From assembly GCF_001429725.1 (NCBI RefSeq), contig NZ_LMHV01000040.1, positions 317,794-381,793 of the forward strand: DNA of 64,000 bases, in the 5' to 3' direction. Below are positions 17,702 through 26,025 of this stretch, piece by piece. Numbering within the stretch: position 1 is the first letter of the stretch; each line of letters starts with the position of its first letter. The stretch comes from Rhizobium sp. Root708 (GTDB lineage Bacteria; Pseudomonadota; Alphaproteobacteria; Rhizobiales; Rhizobiaceae). The position numbers were made by a program, and so were the translations under genes. The notes under the pieces were generated by a model. That model ran no database searches. It saw nothing but the letters and a program-made list of their open reading frames with translations, and was not told the DNA's origin.

Positions 17702-19159
17702 ATGACAGCTTCCGGCGTCCGCGTCCGCATTGCTCCCTCGCCAACAGGCGAGCCGCATGTCGGCACTGCTTACATCGCTCTCTTCAACTATCTTTTCGCC
17801 AAGAAGAACGGCGGCGAGTTCATCCTGCGCATCGAAGACACCGATGCGACGCGCTCGACCCCGGAATTCGAGCAGAAGGTGTTGGACGCGCTGAAATGGT
17901 GCGGCCTCGAATGGAAGGAAGGCCCCGACATCGGCGGCCCCTATGGCCCCTATCGTCAGTCCGACCGCAAGGACATCTACACCCCATACGGCCAGGAACT
18001 TCTGGACAAGGGCCATGCGTTCCGCTGTTTCTGCACGCCCGAGCGTCTGGAAAAGATGCGCGAAGAACAGCGCGCGGCCAGCAAGGCGCCGAAGTATGAC
18101 GGTCTTTGCCTGAAGTATTCGGCCGAGGAAGTCAGCGCCAAGATGGCGTCAGGCGAAGCCTCTGTCATCCGCATGAAGATTCCGACCGAAGGCTCCTGCG
18201 ACTTTACCGACGGCGTTTACGGCGATGTCTCCATCCCGTGGGACAGTGTCGACATGCAGGTCCTGATCAAGGGCGACGGCATGCCGACCTATCACATGGC
18301 AAACGTCATCGACGACCATCTGATGCGGATCACCCATGTCGCGCGCGGCGAAGAGTGGCTGGCATCCGTGCCGAAGCACATCCTGCTGTACCGCTACTTC
18401 GGCTGGGAACAGCCGGTGTTCATGCATCTTTCACTGATGCGCAACGCCGACAAGTCGAAGCTCTCGAAGCGCAAGAACCCGACGTCGATCTCCTACTACT
18501 CCGCTCTCGGCTATATCCCGGAAGCGCTGATGAACTTCCTCGGCCTGTTCTTCGTGCAGATCGCCGAAGGCGAAGAACTGCTGACGATGGAAGAGCTCTC
18601 CGCGAAGTTCGATCCTGAAAACCTTTCCAAGGCCGGCGCGATCTTCGACATCCAGAAGCTCGACTGGCTGAACGGTCGCTGGATCCGCGAGAAGCTGTCG
18701 GAACAAGAGTTCCAGAGCCGCGTGCTGACCTGGGCGATGGAGAACGACCGTCTGAAGGCCGGGTTGCGCCTGTCGCAGTCACGTATCTCCAAGCTTGGTG
18801 AACTGCCGGAACTCGCGGGCTTCCTGCTGAAGTCCGATCTCGGCCTCGACCCCTCGGCCTTCGCCAAGATCAAGTCGCCGCCGGAGGAGATCCTCGAGAT
18901 CCTCAACACCGTTCAGCCGGATCTCGAAAAGATCCTCGAATGGAACGTCGAGACGATCGAAGCCGAACTGCGCGCCATTGCCGACCGCATGGGCAAGAAG
19001 CTGAAGGTCATCGTGGCGCCGCTCTTCGTTGCCGTCTCCGGCTCGTCGCGCTCGCTGCCGCTCTTCGACTCGATGGCGATCCTCGGCCGCTCCGTCGTGC
19101 GCCAGCGGCTGAAACTGGCCTCCCAGGCAGTCGCCTCCCTCGTCGGCCCGAAGAACTGA
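17702..19159 (+). CDS. gltX: Glutamyl-tRNA synthetase
   Basis: A 485-residue class I synthetase charging tRNA with glutamate. The HIGH-type motif is HVGT at residues 19-22 in PSPTGEPHVGTAYIALF, and the KMSKS-type loop is KLSKR at 253-257. The C-terminal anticodon-binding helical domain follows. The ATG at 17702 comes after a 190-bp gap that carries no gene. Rhizobia usually have two glutamyl-tRNA synthetases, one of which may also charge tRNA-Gln for the amidotransferase route; which one this is cannot be decided here. lysS follows after 16 bases. Confidence 0.95.
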   Translation: MTASGVRVRIAPSPTGEPHVGTAYIALFNYLFAKKNGGEFILRIEDTDATRSTPEFEQKVLDALKWCGLEWKEGPDIGGPYGPYRQSDRKDIYTPYGQELLDKGHAFRCFCTPERLEKMREEQRAASKAPKYDGLCLKYSAEEVSAKMASGEASVIRMKIPTEGSCDFTDGVYGDVSIPWDSVDMQVLIKGDGMPTYHMANVIDDHLMRITHVARGEEWLASVPKHILLYRYFGWEQPVFMHLSLMRNADKSKLSKRKNPTSISYYSALGYIPEALMNFLGLFFVQIAEGEELLTMEELSAKFDPENLSKAGAIFDIQKLDWLNGRWIREKLSEQEFQSRVLTWAMENDRLKAGLRLSQSRISKLGELPELAGFLLKSDLGLDPSAFAKIKSPPEEILEILNTVQPDLEKILEWNVETIEAELRAIADRMGKKLKVIVAPLFVAVSGSSRSLPLFDSMAILGRSVVRQRLKLASQAVASLVGPKN

Positions 19160-19175
19160 ACCGGACGTTTGCATC

Positions 19176-20672
19176 ATGACTGAAAAGACCGAAACAGCGA
19201 CCCTTTCCTCCGACGCGACCGAAGTCCGCGCCCAGAAGCTGAAGCTGCTGCGCGAACAGATCGGCGACGTTTATCCGGCGCATTTCCACCGGACGATGAC
19301 GAACGCCGAACTGGCGGAGAAGTATAAGGATCTCGAATCCGACGTCGAAACGCAGGATGTCGTGACCGTCGCCGGTCGCGTCTATTCCTCGCGCAATTCG
19401 GGCATGTTCATGGATATCCATGACGCCGGCGGCAAGATCCAGATCTTCAGCCACAAGGATGTGACGCCGGAAGAAGCCCGCAACATGCTCGGCATGATCG
19501 ACATCGGCGACATCATCGGCGTCACCGGCACCGTGCGCCGTACCAAGCGCGGCGAGCTGTCGATCAACGCCCGCGAAATCACCATGCTGACCAAGTCGCT
19601 GCTCCCCATGCCGGAGAAGTGGAACGGCATTGCAGACGTCGAAATCCGCTATCGCAAGCGTCATCTCGACATCCTCAGCAACGAGGAGTCCAAGCTCCGC
19701 TTCCAGCAGCGTTCGAAGATCGTTTCCGGCATCCGTCGCTTCATGGAAAACGACGGCTTCATGGAAGTCGAAACGCCGATGCTGCATTCGGTCTATGGCG
19801 GCGCCACCGCCGAGCCGTTCAAGACGCATCACAACACGCTGAAGCTCGACATGTACCTACGCATCGCGCCGGAACTGTTCCTGAAGCGGACGCTGGTCTC
19901 AGGCCTCACCGACAAGGTGTTCGAGATCAACCGCAACTTCCGCAACGAAGGCGTCTCGACCCGGCACAATCCTGAATTCACGATGATGGAGTGCTATTGG
20001 GCCTACGCCGACTACGAGGACATCATGGACCTCGTCGAACGGCTGTTCGAAACCCTGGCGCTCGCGATCCACGGCACGACGGAGTTCCCCTTCGGCGACA
20101 AGCAGCTCTCCTTCAAGGGTCCGTTCAAGCGCGTTCCGATGCCTGACGCCGTCAAGGAAGTGACCGGCCTCGACTTCCTCGCCATGAAGACAGACGAAGA
20201 AGCACGCGCCGCCGCCAAGGCTGCCGGCTTCGAAGTCGAGAAGGACTGGACCTGGGGCGAATGCCTCGCCTTCATCTTCGAAGAGAAGGTCGAGAGCACG
20301 CTGATCCAGCCGAGCCACGTCACCCACTTCCCGAAGGATATCTCCCCCTTCGCCAAGGAAGTGCCGGGCGAGCCGCGCCTCGTCGAGCGTTTCGAGACCT
20401 ACTGCAACGCCTGGGAACTCGGCAACGCATTCTCCGAACTCAACGATCCGGAAGAACAGCGCCGCCGCATGGTCGAGCAGCTGGAGCAGGCACATGCCCG
20501 CGGCGAAAAGGAAAAACAGCTGGACGACGAGTTCCTCGATGCGATCGACCAGGGCATGCCGCCGGCAGGTGGCCTCGGCATCGGCGTCGACCGCCTGATC
20601 ATGCTTTTGACCAACGCGCCGTCGATCCGCGACGTCATCCTCTTCCCGGCCCGCCGCAGCAAGGCGGATTGA
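19176..20672 (+). CDS. lysS: Lysyl-tRNA synthetase, class II
   Basis: A 498-residue class II lysyl-tRNA synthetase. The N-terminal OB-fold anticodon-binding domain (about residues 55-160, TVAGRVYSSRNSGMFMDIHD) is followed by the catalytic core: motif 1 around FMEVETPMLH, motif 2 FEINRNFRNEGVSTRHNPEF, and motif 3 GGLGIGVDRLIMLLTN near the end. It lies 16 bases after gltX, so the two synthetases are likely cotranscribed, ending at the hairpin at 20692. Some alphaproteobacteria instead or also use an unrelated class I enzyme; only the class II form is in this window. Confidence 0.96.
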   Translation: MTEKTETATLSSDATEVRAQKLKLLREQIGDVYPAHFHRTMTNAELAEKYKDLESDVETQDVVTVAGRVYSSRNSGMFMDIHDAGGKIQIFSHKDVTPEEARNMLGMIDIGDIIGVTGTVRRTKRGELSINAREITMLTKSLLPMPEKWNGIADVEIRYRKRHLDILSNEESKLRFQQRSKIVSGIRRFMENDGFMEVETPMLHSVYGGATAEPFKTHHNTLKLDMYLRIAPELFLKRTLVSGLTDKVFEINRNFRNEGVSTRHNPEFTMMECYWAYADYEDIMDLVERLFETLALAIHGTTEFPFGDKQLSFKGPFKRVPMPDAVKEVTGLDFLAMKTDEEARAAAKAAGFEVEKDWTWGECLAFIFEEKVESTLIQPSHVTHFPKDISPFAKEVPGEPRLVERFETYCNAWELGNAFSELNDPEEQRRRMVEQLEQAHARGEKEKQLDDEFLDAIDQGMPPAGGLGIGVDRLIMLLTNAPSIRDVILFPARRSKAD

Positions 20673-20691
20673 GCCGGCCTATAGGGAATTC

Positions 20692-20726
20692 AAAAGGCGG
20701 CGGCCCAAGGGCTTGCCGCCTTTTTT
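20692..20726. terminator. Strong bidirectional terminator after lysS
   Basis: AAAAGGCGGC (20692-20701) pairs perfectly with GCCGCCTTTT (20715-20724), followed by a T-run to 20726. The A-run on the left side also gives a U-tract to transcripts of the convergent gene ending at 20737. Confidence 0.88.
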
Positions 20727-20736
20727 ATTGGAGTGA

Positions 20737-21474
20737 TCAGTGGCCGGCTGCGGGTGCGGCTTCCTCGGCAGCGGGCGCCTCGGCCGGCGCTGCGCCGTGC
20801 TCGCCGCCTTCGGCGGGCTTTTCTTCCTTCGCCTCGCCCTTCTTTCCACCCTTCTTGCCCTTGCCTCCGCCTTCACCTTCTCCACCCGTGGTGGCGGCAA
20901 CAGCAATGGGATCGATGCAGTCCGAGTAGTCCTTGAAGGATGCGTTCAGCGTGGTGATTTCATCTTCAGGCAGGTCGATGCGTTCGCCGAAGAACAGCCC
21001 GTTGGAGGCCGCCGTTCCATCGTAGTAACGCGCCGTGTAGGTCTTCGCTTCCTCGCTTTCGAGGACGGGATCGGGATGCGGAATATAAACGACGTCGGCA
21101 CCCATCGCGCGGCCGCGAATATCAGAGCGCAGCGTCGGGCCGTTGGTATCGAGGACCACGACCTGCACGAGATCGGGCTTCTGCGCTTCGTAGATCGCCT
21201 TGGCCACCCGAAGCGCGGTCCTGACACGCGTCATACCGTCCGTCGGCTCGGTCTTGATATACTTGCGGACCCAGATGCGGTTCTGCTTCTTGATGGTCAC
21301 GAGGTTGACGTCGGTGCAGGCAAGTCCGTTGGTTTCCTCTGCGGATGGGCCGAGGATTTTGTCTTTGCCAATATAAAGCGCGGCACCGCCGGAGACGCCC
21401 CCAAGGAGGGCGACGCCAGCGATGATAAACACCAATTTCCGGGAGGGCCGGAAGATGCGCAGTAGGGCCTTCAC
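20737..21474 (-). CDS. Conserved hypothetical membrane-anchored protein
   Basis: About 245 residues. A single membrane helix lies at about residues 10-35 (LVFIIAGVALLGGVSGGAALYIG). A soluble domain follows with a repeated-looking charged core (IKKQNRIWVRKYIKTEPTDG, VVVLDTNGPTLRSDIRGRAMG). The C-terminal 55 residues are low-complexity Gly/Lys/Glu/Pro/Ala. I chose the GTG at 21474 because GGAG precedes it and it gives a short cytoplasmic N-terminus; the frame is open back to 21642. I do not recognise the family. It is convergent with lysS and divergent from the LysR gene. Confidence 0.7.
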   Translation of the reverse strand: MKALLRIFRPSRKLVFIIAGVALLGGVSGGAALYIGKDKILGPSAEETNGLACTDVNLVTIKKQNRIWVRKYIKTEPTDGMTRVRTALRVAKAIYEAQKPDLVQVVVLDTNGPTLRSDIRGRAMGADVVYIPHPDPVLESEEAKTYTARYYDGTAASNGLFFGERIDLPEDEITTLNASFKDYSDCIDPIAVAATTGGEGEGGGKGKKGGKKGEAKEEKPAEGGEHGAAPAEAPAAEEAAPAAGH

Positions 21475-21655
21475 GCCAACTGCTCCGCCATTAACAAGCT
21501 CCAACGCAATACGAGTGGTTTCGACGCTAGAGAAATGACGTTTCCGAATGCTTAAACGCGGCCTCCAACTTTGCGTCAGTATGGGATTAGCACCAAAAAA
21601 GGTCCAAGCTTTCCCTATGCTTGCCAATTCGCCAGCCACCATGCTCTAACGACGC

Positions 21656-22564
21656 ATGGCCTTCACGCTTCGTCAGATCCAGTATTTCGTCGCCGTCGCC
21701 GAACAGGGCTCCGTAACGCGCGCCGCGCAGAACCTTTCGATCTCGCAATCCTCGGTTACGGAAGCACTCAAGGAACTAGAAACCGACCTCGGCGTCGAGC
21801 TGTTCGACCGCCATCCGCGCGGCCTGACGATCACCCATAACGGCCACCAGTTCCTGCGCCACGCGACGAAGATACTGGCAAGCGTCTCGGACGCCCGCAC
21901 CAGCTTTTCCGGCAAACAGAACGAGCAGTCGGGCAAGCTCAACATCGGCGTCACGTCGCTGGTCGCCGGCTATGTGCTCTCCGATCTCCTGGCACGCTAT
22001 CGCCGCGCCTGCCCGGGCGTCGACGTCAGCGCCATCGAGGATAATGGCGGCTATCTCGAGCATCTGCTCGTCGGCGGCGAATTGGACGTGGCTGTCATGG
22101 TCATTTCCAACCTGCGCGACCGCATGGCCCTGCAGGCGGAAATCCTCGAAACCTCGCCTTATCGCCTGTGGCTGCCGATGGGTCATCCGTTGGTCTCGGC
22201 CGATATCATTTCCGTCGCCGACATCGCCCGTGAACCCCTCATCATGCTGACCGTCGATGAAATCGAGGAGAACACCGGCAAGCTCTTGTCGGCGCTCGGC
22301 GCCCGCCCGCATGTCGCCTTCCGCACCCGCTCCGTCGAAGCGGTGCGCAGCCTGGTTGCAACCGGCGCCGGCGTGGCGCTACTGCCCGATCTCGTCTACC
22401 GCCCCTGGTCGCTGGAAGGCGACCGCATCGAGAGCAGAGACGTGTCCGGCTCTTTGCCGGTCGTGCAGGTCGGCATGGTCTGGCGCAAGGGGTCGAGCCT
22501 GCCGCAGGCGGCGCGCGATTTCGTGGGCATCGCCGAAGCACTGCGTTCCGGCCGGCCACGCTGA
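21656..22564 (+). CDS. LysR family transcriptional regulator
   Basis: A 302-residue LysR-type activator. The N-terminal winged helix-turn-helix is at about residues 1-60 (LRQIQYFVAVAEQGSVTRAAQNLSISQSSVTEALKELE, shown by its ends), and the effector domain runs from about 92 (LNIGVTSLVAGYVLSDLLARY). It precedes the polyamine-type ABC operon on the same strand by 131 bases. An ATC-N9-GAT motif, the classic LysR-binding core, lies in that gap at 22579-22593, so it probably controls the operon in response to a polyamine or its metabolite. Confidence 0.9.
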   Translation: MAFTLRQIQYFVAVAEQGSVTRAAQNLSISQSSVTEALKELETDLGVELFDRHPRGLTITHNGHQFLRHATKILASVSDARTSFSGKQNEQSGKLNIGVTSLVAGYVLSDLLARYRRACPGVDVSAIEDNGGYLEHLLVGGELDVAVMVISNLRDRMALQAEILETSPYRLWLPMGHPLVSADIISVADIAREPLIMLTVDEIEENTGKLLSALGARPHVAFRTRSVEAVRSLVATGAGVALLPDLVYRPWSLEGDRIESRDVSGSLPVVQVGMVWRKGSSLPQAARDFVGIAEALRSGRPR

Positions 22565-22573
22565 TGACTCGGC

Positions 22574-22598
22574 GCGATATCGGAAATCCCGATATCGC
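22574..22598. promoter_or_regulatory. Inverted repeat with LysR-type ATC-N9-GAT core
   Basis: GCGATATCGG (22574-22583) and CCGATATCGC (22589-22598) are perfect arms with a 5-nt spacer, starting 10 bases after the LysR stop codon. The repeat contains ATC-N9-GAT. It can be a LysR binding site for the downstream operon or a hairpin ending the lysR message; only a short T-run (CTTTC) follows, which favours the operator reading. Confidence 0.55.
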
Positions 22599-22695
22599 CT
22601 TTCTGATAAATGAATTTGCGAAACCGGAAAATTCGTCGCACCTTTTCAACCGGGAACATAACGCCACGAAAAGTGGCACAACCGGGAGACATCAG

Positions 22696-23853
22696 ATGAA
22701 ATATCTTCTGAAATCGTGCACTGTTGCGCTCGCGAGCCTGAGTTTCGTGACGCAGGTTATCGCCGCCGAGCCATTAAAGACACTCGGCAAGGGCGAAGGC
22801 GCCGTCAGCATCGTGGCCTGGGCCGGCTATATCGAGCGCGGCGAAAGCGACAAGAATTACGACTGGGTTACCTCCTTCGAAAAAGAGACCGGCTGCAAGG
22901 TCTCGGTGAAGACCGCCGCCACGTCCGACGAAATGGTCTCGCTGATGAACGAAGGCGGCTTCGACCTCGTCACCGCCTCCGGCGACGCCTCGTTGCGCCT
23001 CGTGGCCGGCAAGCGCGTCCAGCCGATCAACACCGACCTCATCCCCAGCTTCAAGAACGTCGACGAGCGCCTGCAGAACGCGCCCTGGTACACGGTCGAC
23101 AAGGTTCACTACGGTGTTCCCTATCTCTGGGGACCGAACGTCCTGATGTACAACACCGACGCCTTCAAGGGCGAGGCGCCGAAGAGCTGGAAGGTGGTAT
23201 TCGAGGAAGAGACGCTTCCGGACGGCAAGTCCAACAAGGGCCGCGTCCAGGCCTATGACGGCCCGATCTACATTGCCGACGCCGCCCTCTATCTCATGGC
23301 CCACAAGCCCGAACTTAAGATCAAGAACCCCTACGAGCTCAACGAGGACCAGTACAAGGCGGCCCTCGATCTGCTGCGCGGTCAGCGCAAGCTCGTCTCC
23401 CGCTACTGGCACGACGCAATGATCCAGATCGACGACTTCAAGAACGAAGGCGTCGTCGCCTCTGGCTCCTGGCCCTTCCAGGTCAACCTGATGCAGGCGG
23501 ACAAGCAGAAGATCGCCTCCACCTTCCCCGAGGAAGGCGTTACCGGCTGGGCTGATACGACCATGCTGCACGCCGCCAGCGAGCACCCGAACTGCGCCTA
23601 CATGTGGATGGAACATTCCCTGTCCGCCAAGGTCCAGGGCGACGCCGCCGCCTGGTTCGGCGCCGTTCCCTCGGTTCCGGCTGCCTGCAAGGGCAACGAG
23701 CTGATGACGGATACCGGTTGCGCCACGAATGGCTATGACCACTTCGACAAGATCAAGTTCTGGAGAACCCCGACAGCCAAGTGCGAACAGGGCGAGTGCG
23801 TGCCCTATCACCGCTGGGTGTCGGACTATATCGGCGTGATCGGCGGGCGGTAA
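22696..23853 (+). CDS. Polyamine-type ABC transporter substrate-binding protein
   Basis: A 385-residue periplasmic protein of the PotD/PotF/YdcS group. The signal peptide ends near residue 23 (FVTQVIAAE); the mature N-terminus contains VSIVAWAGYIERG, and NVLMYNTDAFKG and WPFQVNLM follow in typical order. The frame is open upstream to 22564, but the ATG at 22696 has GGGAGA and begins the signal peptide. It is the first gene of an importer with the ATPase (24068) and two permeases. With the linked aminobutyraldehyde dehydrogenase the set mirrors E. coli ydcSTUV-patD, so putrescine or a related amine is the likely ligand. Confidence 0.9.
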   Translation: MKYLLKSCTVALASLSFVTQVIAAEPLKTLGKGEGAVSIVAWAGYIERGESDKNYDWVTSFEKETGCKVSVKTAATSDEMVSLMNEGGFDLVTASGDASLRLVAGKRVQPINTDLIPSFKNVDERLQNAPWYTVDKVHYGVPYLWGPNVLMYNTDAFKGEAPKSWKVVFEEETLPDGKSNKGRVQAYDGPIYIADAALYLMAHKPELKIKNPYELNEDQYKAALDLLRGQRKLVSRYWHDAMIQIDDFKNEGVVASGSWPFQVNLMQADKQKIASTFPEEGVTGWADTTMLHAASEHPNCAYMWMEHSLSAKVQGDAAAWFGAVPSVPAACKGNELMTDTGCATNGYDHFDKIKFWRTPTAKCEQGECVPYHRWVSDYIGVIGGR

Positions 23854-23879
23854 GCGCTCGCAACCTCGACGCCTGTGGC

Positions 23880-24021
23880 AAGTCCCCTCCCCAACCCCTC
23901 CCCACAAGGGAGGGGCCAGAGCGGCATCGCCTCGCTCATCCCCGTAGGCTTTGAATGGTCGGAAAGGATGCAGCAGGTTAAACCCCTCCCCCTTGTTGGA
24001 AGGGGTTTGGGGCGGGGCATT
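23880..24021. repeat. C/G-rich foldback repeat, copy 2
   Basis: Between the binding-protein and ATPase genes lies an element with CCCCTCCCCAACCCC and CACAAGGGAGGGG on the left. The right part, CCCCTCCCCCTTGTTGG and GGGGTTTGGGGCGGGG, is an imperfect reverse complement of it. The left end matches the element at 4146-4180 in opposite orientation. A transcript could fold it into a long hairpin, which could separate expression of the binding protein from the transporter genes (inferred). Confidence 0.65.
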
Positions 24022-24067
24022 TTCTCCGCACCACACATCTCTCTATCGACAGAATTCGGAGCCCCCC

Positions 24068-25054
24068 ATGACCGCCGCAGTCCGTTTCCAACAGGTCTCA
24101 CGCCATTTCGGCCAGGTTCGGGCTGTCGACAGCGTCGATCTCGAAATCGCACCGGGCGAATTTTTCGCGATGCTCGGTCCGTCCGGTTCCGGCAAGACCA
24201 CCTGTCTGCGCCTGATCGCCGGCTTCGAGCAGCCGACCGGCGGCCACATCGAAATCTTCGGAGAGACGGCCGAGGGGATCCCGCCCTATCGCCGCAACGT
24301 CAACACCGTCTTCCAGGACTATGCCCTCTTCCCGCACCTCAACATTCTCGACAACGTCGCCTACGGGCTGATGGTCAAGGGTGTCGGCAAGACTGAGCGC
24401 ACGAAGGCCGCCGAGCAGGCGCTTGAGTTGGTGAAGCTCCCCGGCTACGGCGCGCGCAAGCCCGGCCAACTCTCCGGCGGCCAGCGGCAGCGCGTGGCGC
24501 TCGCCCGCGCCCTCGTCAACAAGCCGAAGGTTCTCCTCCTCGACGAACCGCTCGGCGCTCTCGACCTGAAGCTGCGCGAGCAGATGCAGGAGGAGTTGAA
24601 GAGCCTGCAGCGCGCGCTTGGCATCACCTTCATCTTCGTCACCCACGATCAGGGCGAGGCCCTGTCGATGGCCGACCGCGTCGCCGTCTTCAACGATGGC
24701 GGCATCGTGCAGGAAGGCACGCCGCATGACATCTACCGCCGTCCGAAGACGCGCTTCGTCGCCGATTTCGTCGGCTCCTCCAATGTCATCGCGCCCGACC
24801 TGATGACCGCGCTCGGCGGCGAGAAACGTTGGGCGAGCCTGCGTCCCGAAGCGATCCATGTCGCCGGCGACGGTATCGAGGCGCGCGTCGAAAACGCAAG
24901 CTTCCTGGGTGCCGCAACCCGCCTGACGGTCGCCGCCAAAGGCACGCGCCTGCATGTGATGCTGCCCGCCGGCGCCAATGTCCCCGGTGTCGGCGCGAAC
25001 GTTCGTCTCGCCTGGCAGCCTGTCGACGTGCACTACATGGACGACGCAGCATGA
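24068..25054 (+). CDS. Polyamine-type ABC transporter ATP-binding protein
   Basis: A 328-residue PotA-like ATPase. Walker A GPSGSGKTT is at residues 37-45, the Q-loop is in NTVFQDYALFPHL, the signature is LSGGQRQRVALARAL, Walker B is VLLLDEPLGALDLKLRE, and the H-loop is FVTHDQGEAL. A C-terminal TOBE domain (about 260-328) has SLRPEAIHV and NASFLGAATRLTV. The ATG at 24068 has GGAG upstream; upstream codons fall in the foldback repeat and are unlikely to be translated. Its stop overlaps the next start as ATGA, giving translational coupling to the first permease. Confidence 0.94.
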   Translation: MTAAVRFQQVSRHFGQVRAVDSVDLEIAPGEFFAMLGPSGSGKTTCLRLIAGFEQPTGGHIEIFGETAEGIPPYRRNVNTVFQDYALFPHLNILDNVAYGLMVKGVGKTERTKAAEQALELVKLPGYGARKPGQLSGGQRQRVALARALVNKPKVLLLDEPLGALDLKLREQMQEELKSLQRALGITFIFVTHDQGEALSMADRVAVFNDGGIVQEGTPHDIYRRPKTRFVADFVGSSNVIAPDLMTALGGEKRWASLRPEAIHVAGDGIEARVENASFLGAATRLTVAAKGTRLHVMLPAGANVPGVGANVRLAWQPVDVHYMDDAA

Positions 25055-26025
25055 CCGCCCTTGCTCTTAGCAAGCAGGCGGCGCTGCGCGAGACATCCAT
25101 CCTGCCCGGTCGCGGCGGCCTCTTCGGCCAGCTCTCCGACGCCTTCTGGCGGCATCCAAAGCTGCTGCTCTTCCTGATGCTGACGCCGCCGCTGTTGTGG
25201 CTCGGCGTCATCTATATCGGCTCGCTGATCGCGCTGCTGCTGCAGAGCTTCTTCTCGATCGACGATTTCTCAGGGCTGGTGAACTACGAGTTCACGCTGG
25301 CGACCTACGCGCAACTCTTCAGCCCGACGAATTTCGACATCATCATCCGCACCATCCTCATGGCGGCGCTGGTGACGCTGGCTTCCGCTGTTGTTGCCTT
25401 CCCGATCGCCTATTACGCGGCCCGCTACGCGCAGGGCAAATGGAAGGCACTGTTCTATCTCGGCGTCATGCTGCCGTTGTGGTCCAGCTATCTGGTCAAG
25501 ATCTACGCCTGGAAGCTGATCCTCGCCAAGGAAGGCATCCTCACCTGGTTCTTCGCCAAGCTGCATCTCGCCTGGCTGCTCGACGGCGTGCTGGCGCTGC
25601 CCATCATCGGCGGCAACTCGCTGTCGGTCAGCTATATCGGCACCTTCCTCGTCTTCGTCTATGTCTGGTTGCCCTATATGATCCTGCCGACGCAGGCAGC
25701 GCTCGAACGTGTCCAGGGCAACCTGATCGAGGCCTCGTCCGATCTCGGGGCAACGCCGAGCCAGACCTTCCGCACGGTTCTGTTTCCGCTGGCTCTACCA
25801 GGCATCGTCGCCGGCTCGATCTTCACCTTCTCGCTGACATTGGGCGACTACATCATTCCCCAGATCATCGGCTCGTCGCGTCTCTTCGTCGGCCAGGCGG
25901 TCTATGCACAGCAGGGCACGGCCGGCAACGTCCCGCTCGCCGCCGCCTTCTCCGTCGTCCCGATCGTCATCATGGCCATCTATCTCTGGCTCGCCAAGAA
26001 ACAGGGGGCCTTCAATGCGCTCTGA
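25051..26025 (+). CDS. Polyamine-type ABC transporter permease 1
   Basis: A 324-residue inner-membrane subunit of the PotB/YdcU type with six predicted helices, the first at about residues 40-65 (LLLFLMLTPPLLWLGVIYIGSL, given in part). The EAA loop contacting the ATPase is EASSDLGATPSQTFRTVLFPLALPGI (shown by its ends). It starts inside the stop codon of the ATPase gene (ATGA at 25051-25054) and overlaps the second permease by 11 bases, so all subunits are made from one message. Confidence 0.93.
   Translation: MTALALSKQAALRETSILPGRGGLFGQLSDAFWRHPKLLLFLMLTPPLLWLGVIYIGSLIALLLQSFFSIDDFSGLVNYEFTLATYAQLFSPTNFDIIIRTILMAALVTLASAVVAFPIAYYAARYAQGKWKALFYLGVMLPLWSSYLVKIYAWKLILAKEGILTWFFAKLHLAWLLDGVLALPIIGGNSLSVSYIGTFLVFVYVWLPYMILPTQAALERVQGNLIEASSDLGATPSQTFRTVLFPLALPGIVAGSIFTFSLTLGDYIIPQIIGSSRLFVGQAVYAQQGTAGNVPLAAAFSVVPIVIMAIYLWLAKKQGAFNAL

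Noticed and set aside
22774..24036. 420-codon minus-strand frame opposite the polyamine-binding protein
   Set aside because: Antisense to a binding protein with a signal peptide, ribosome site and operon context; no recognisable domain.
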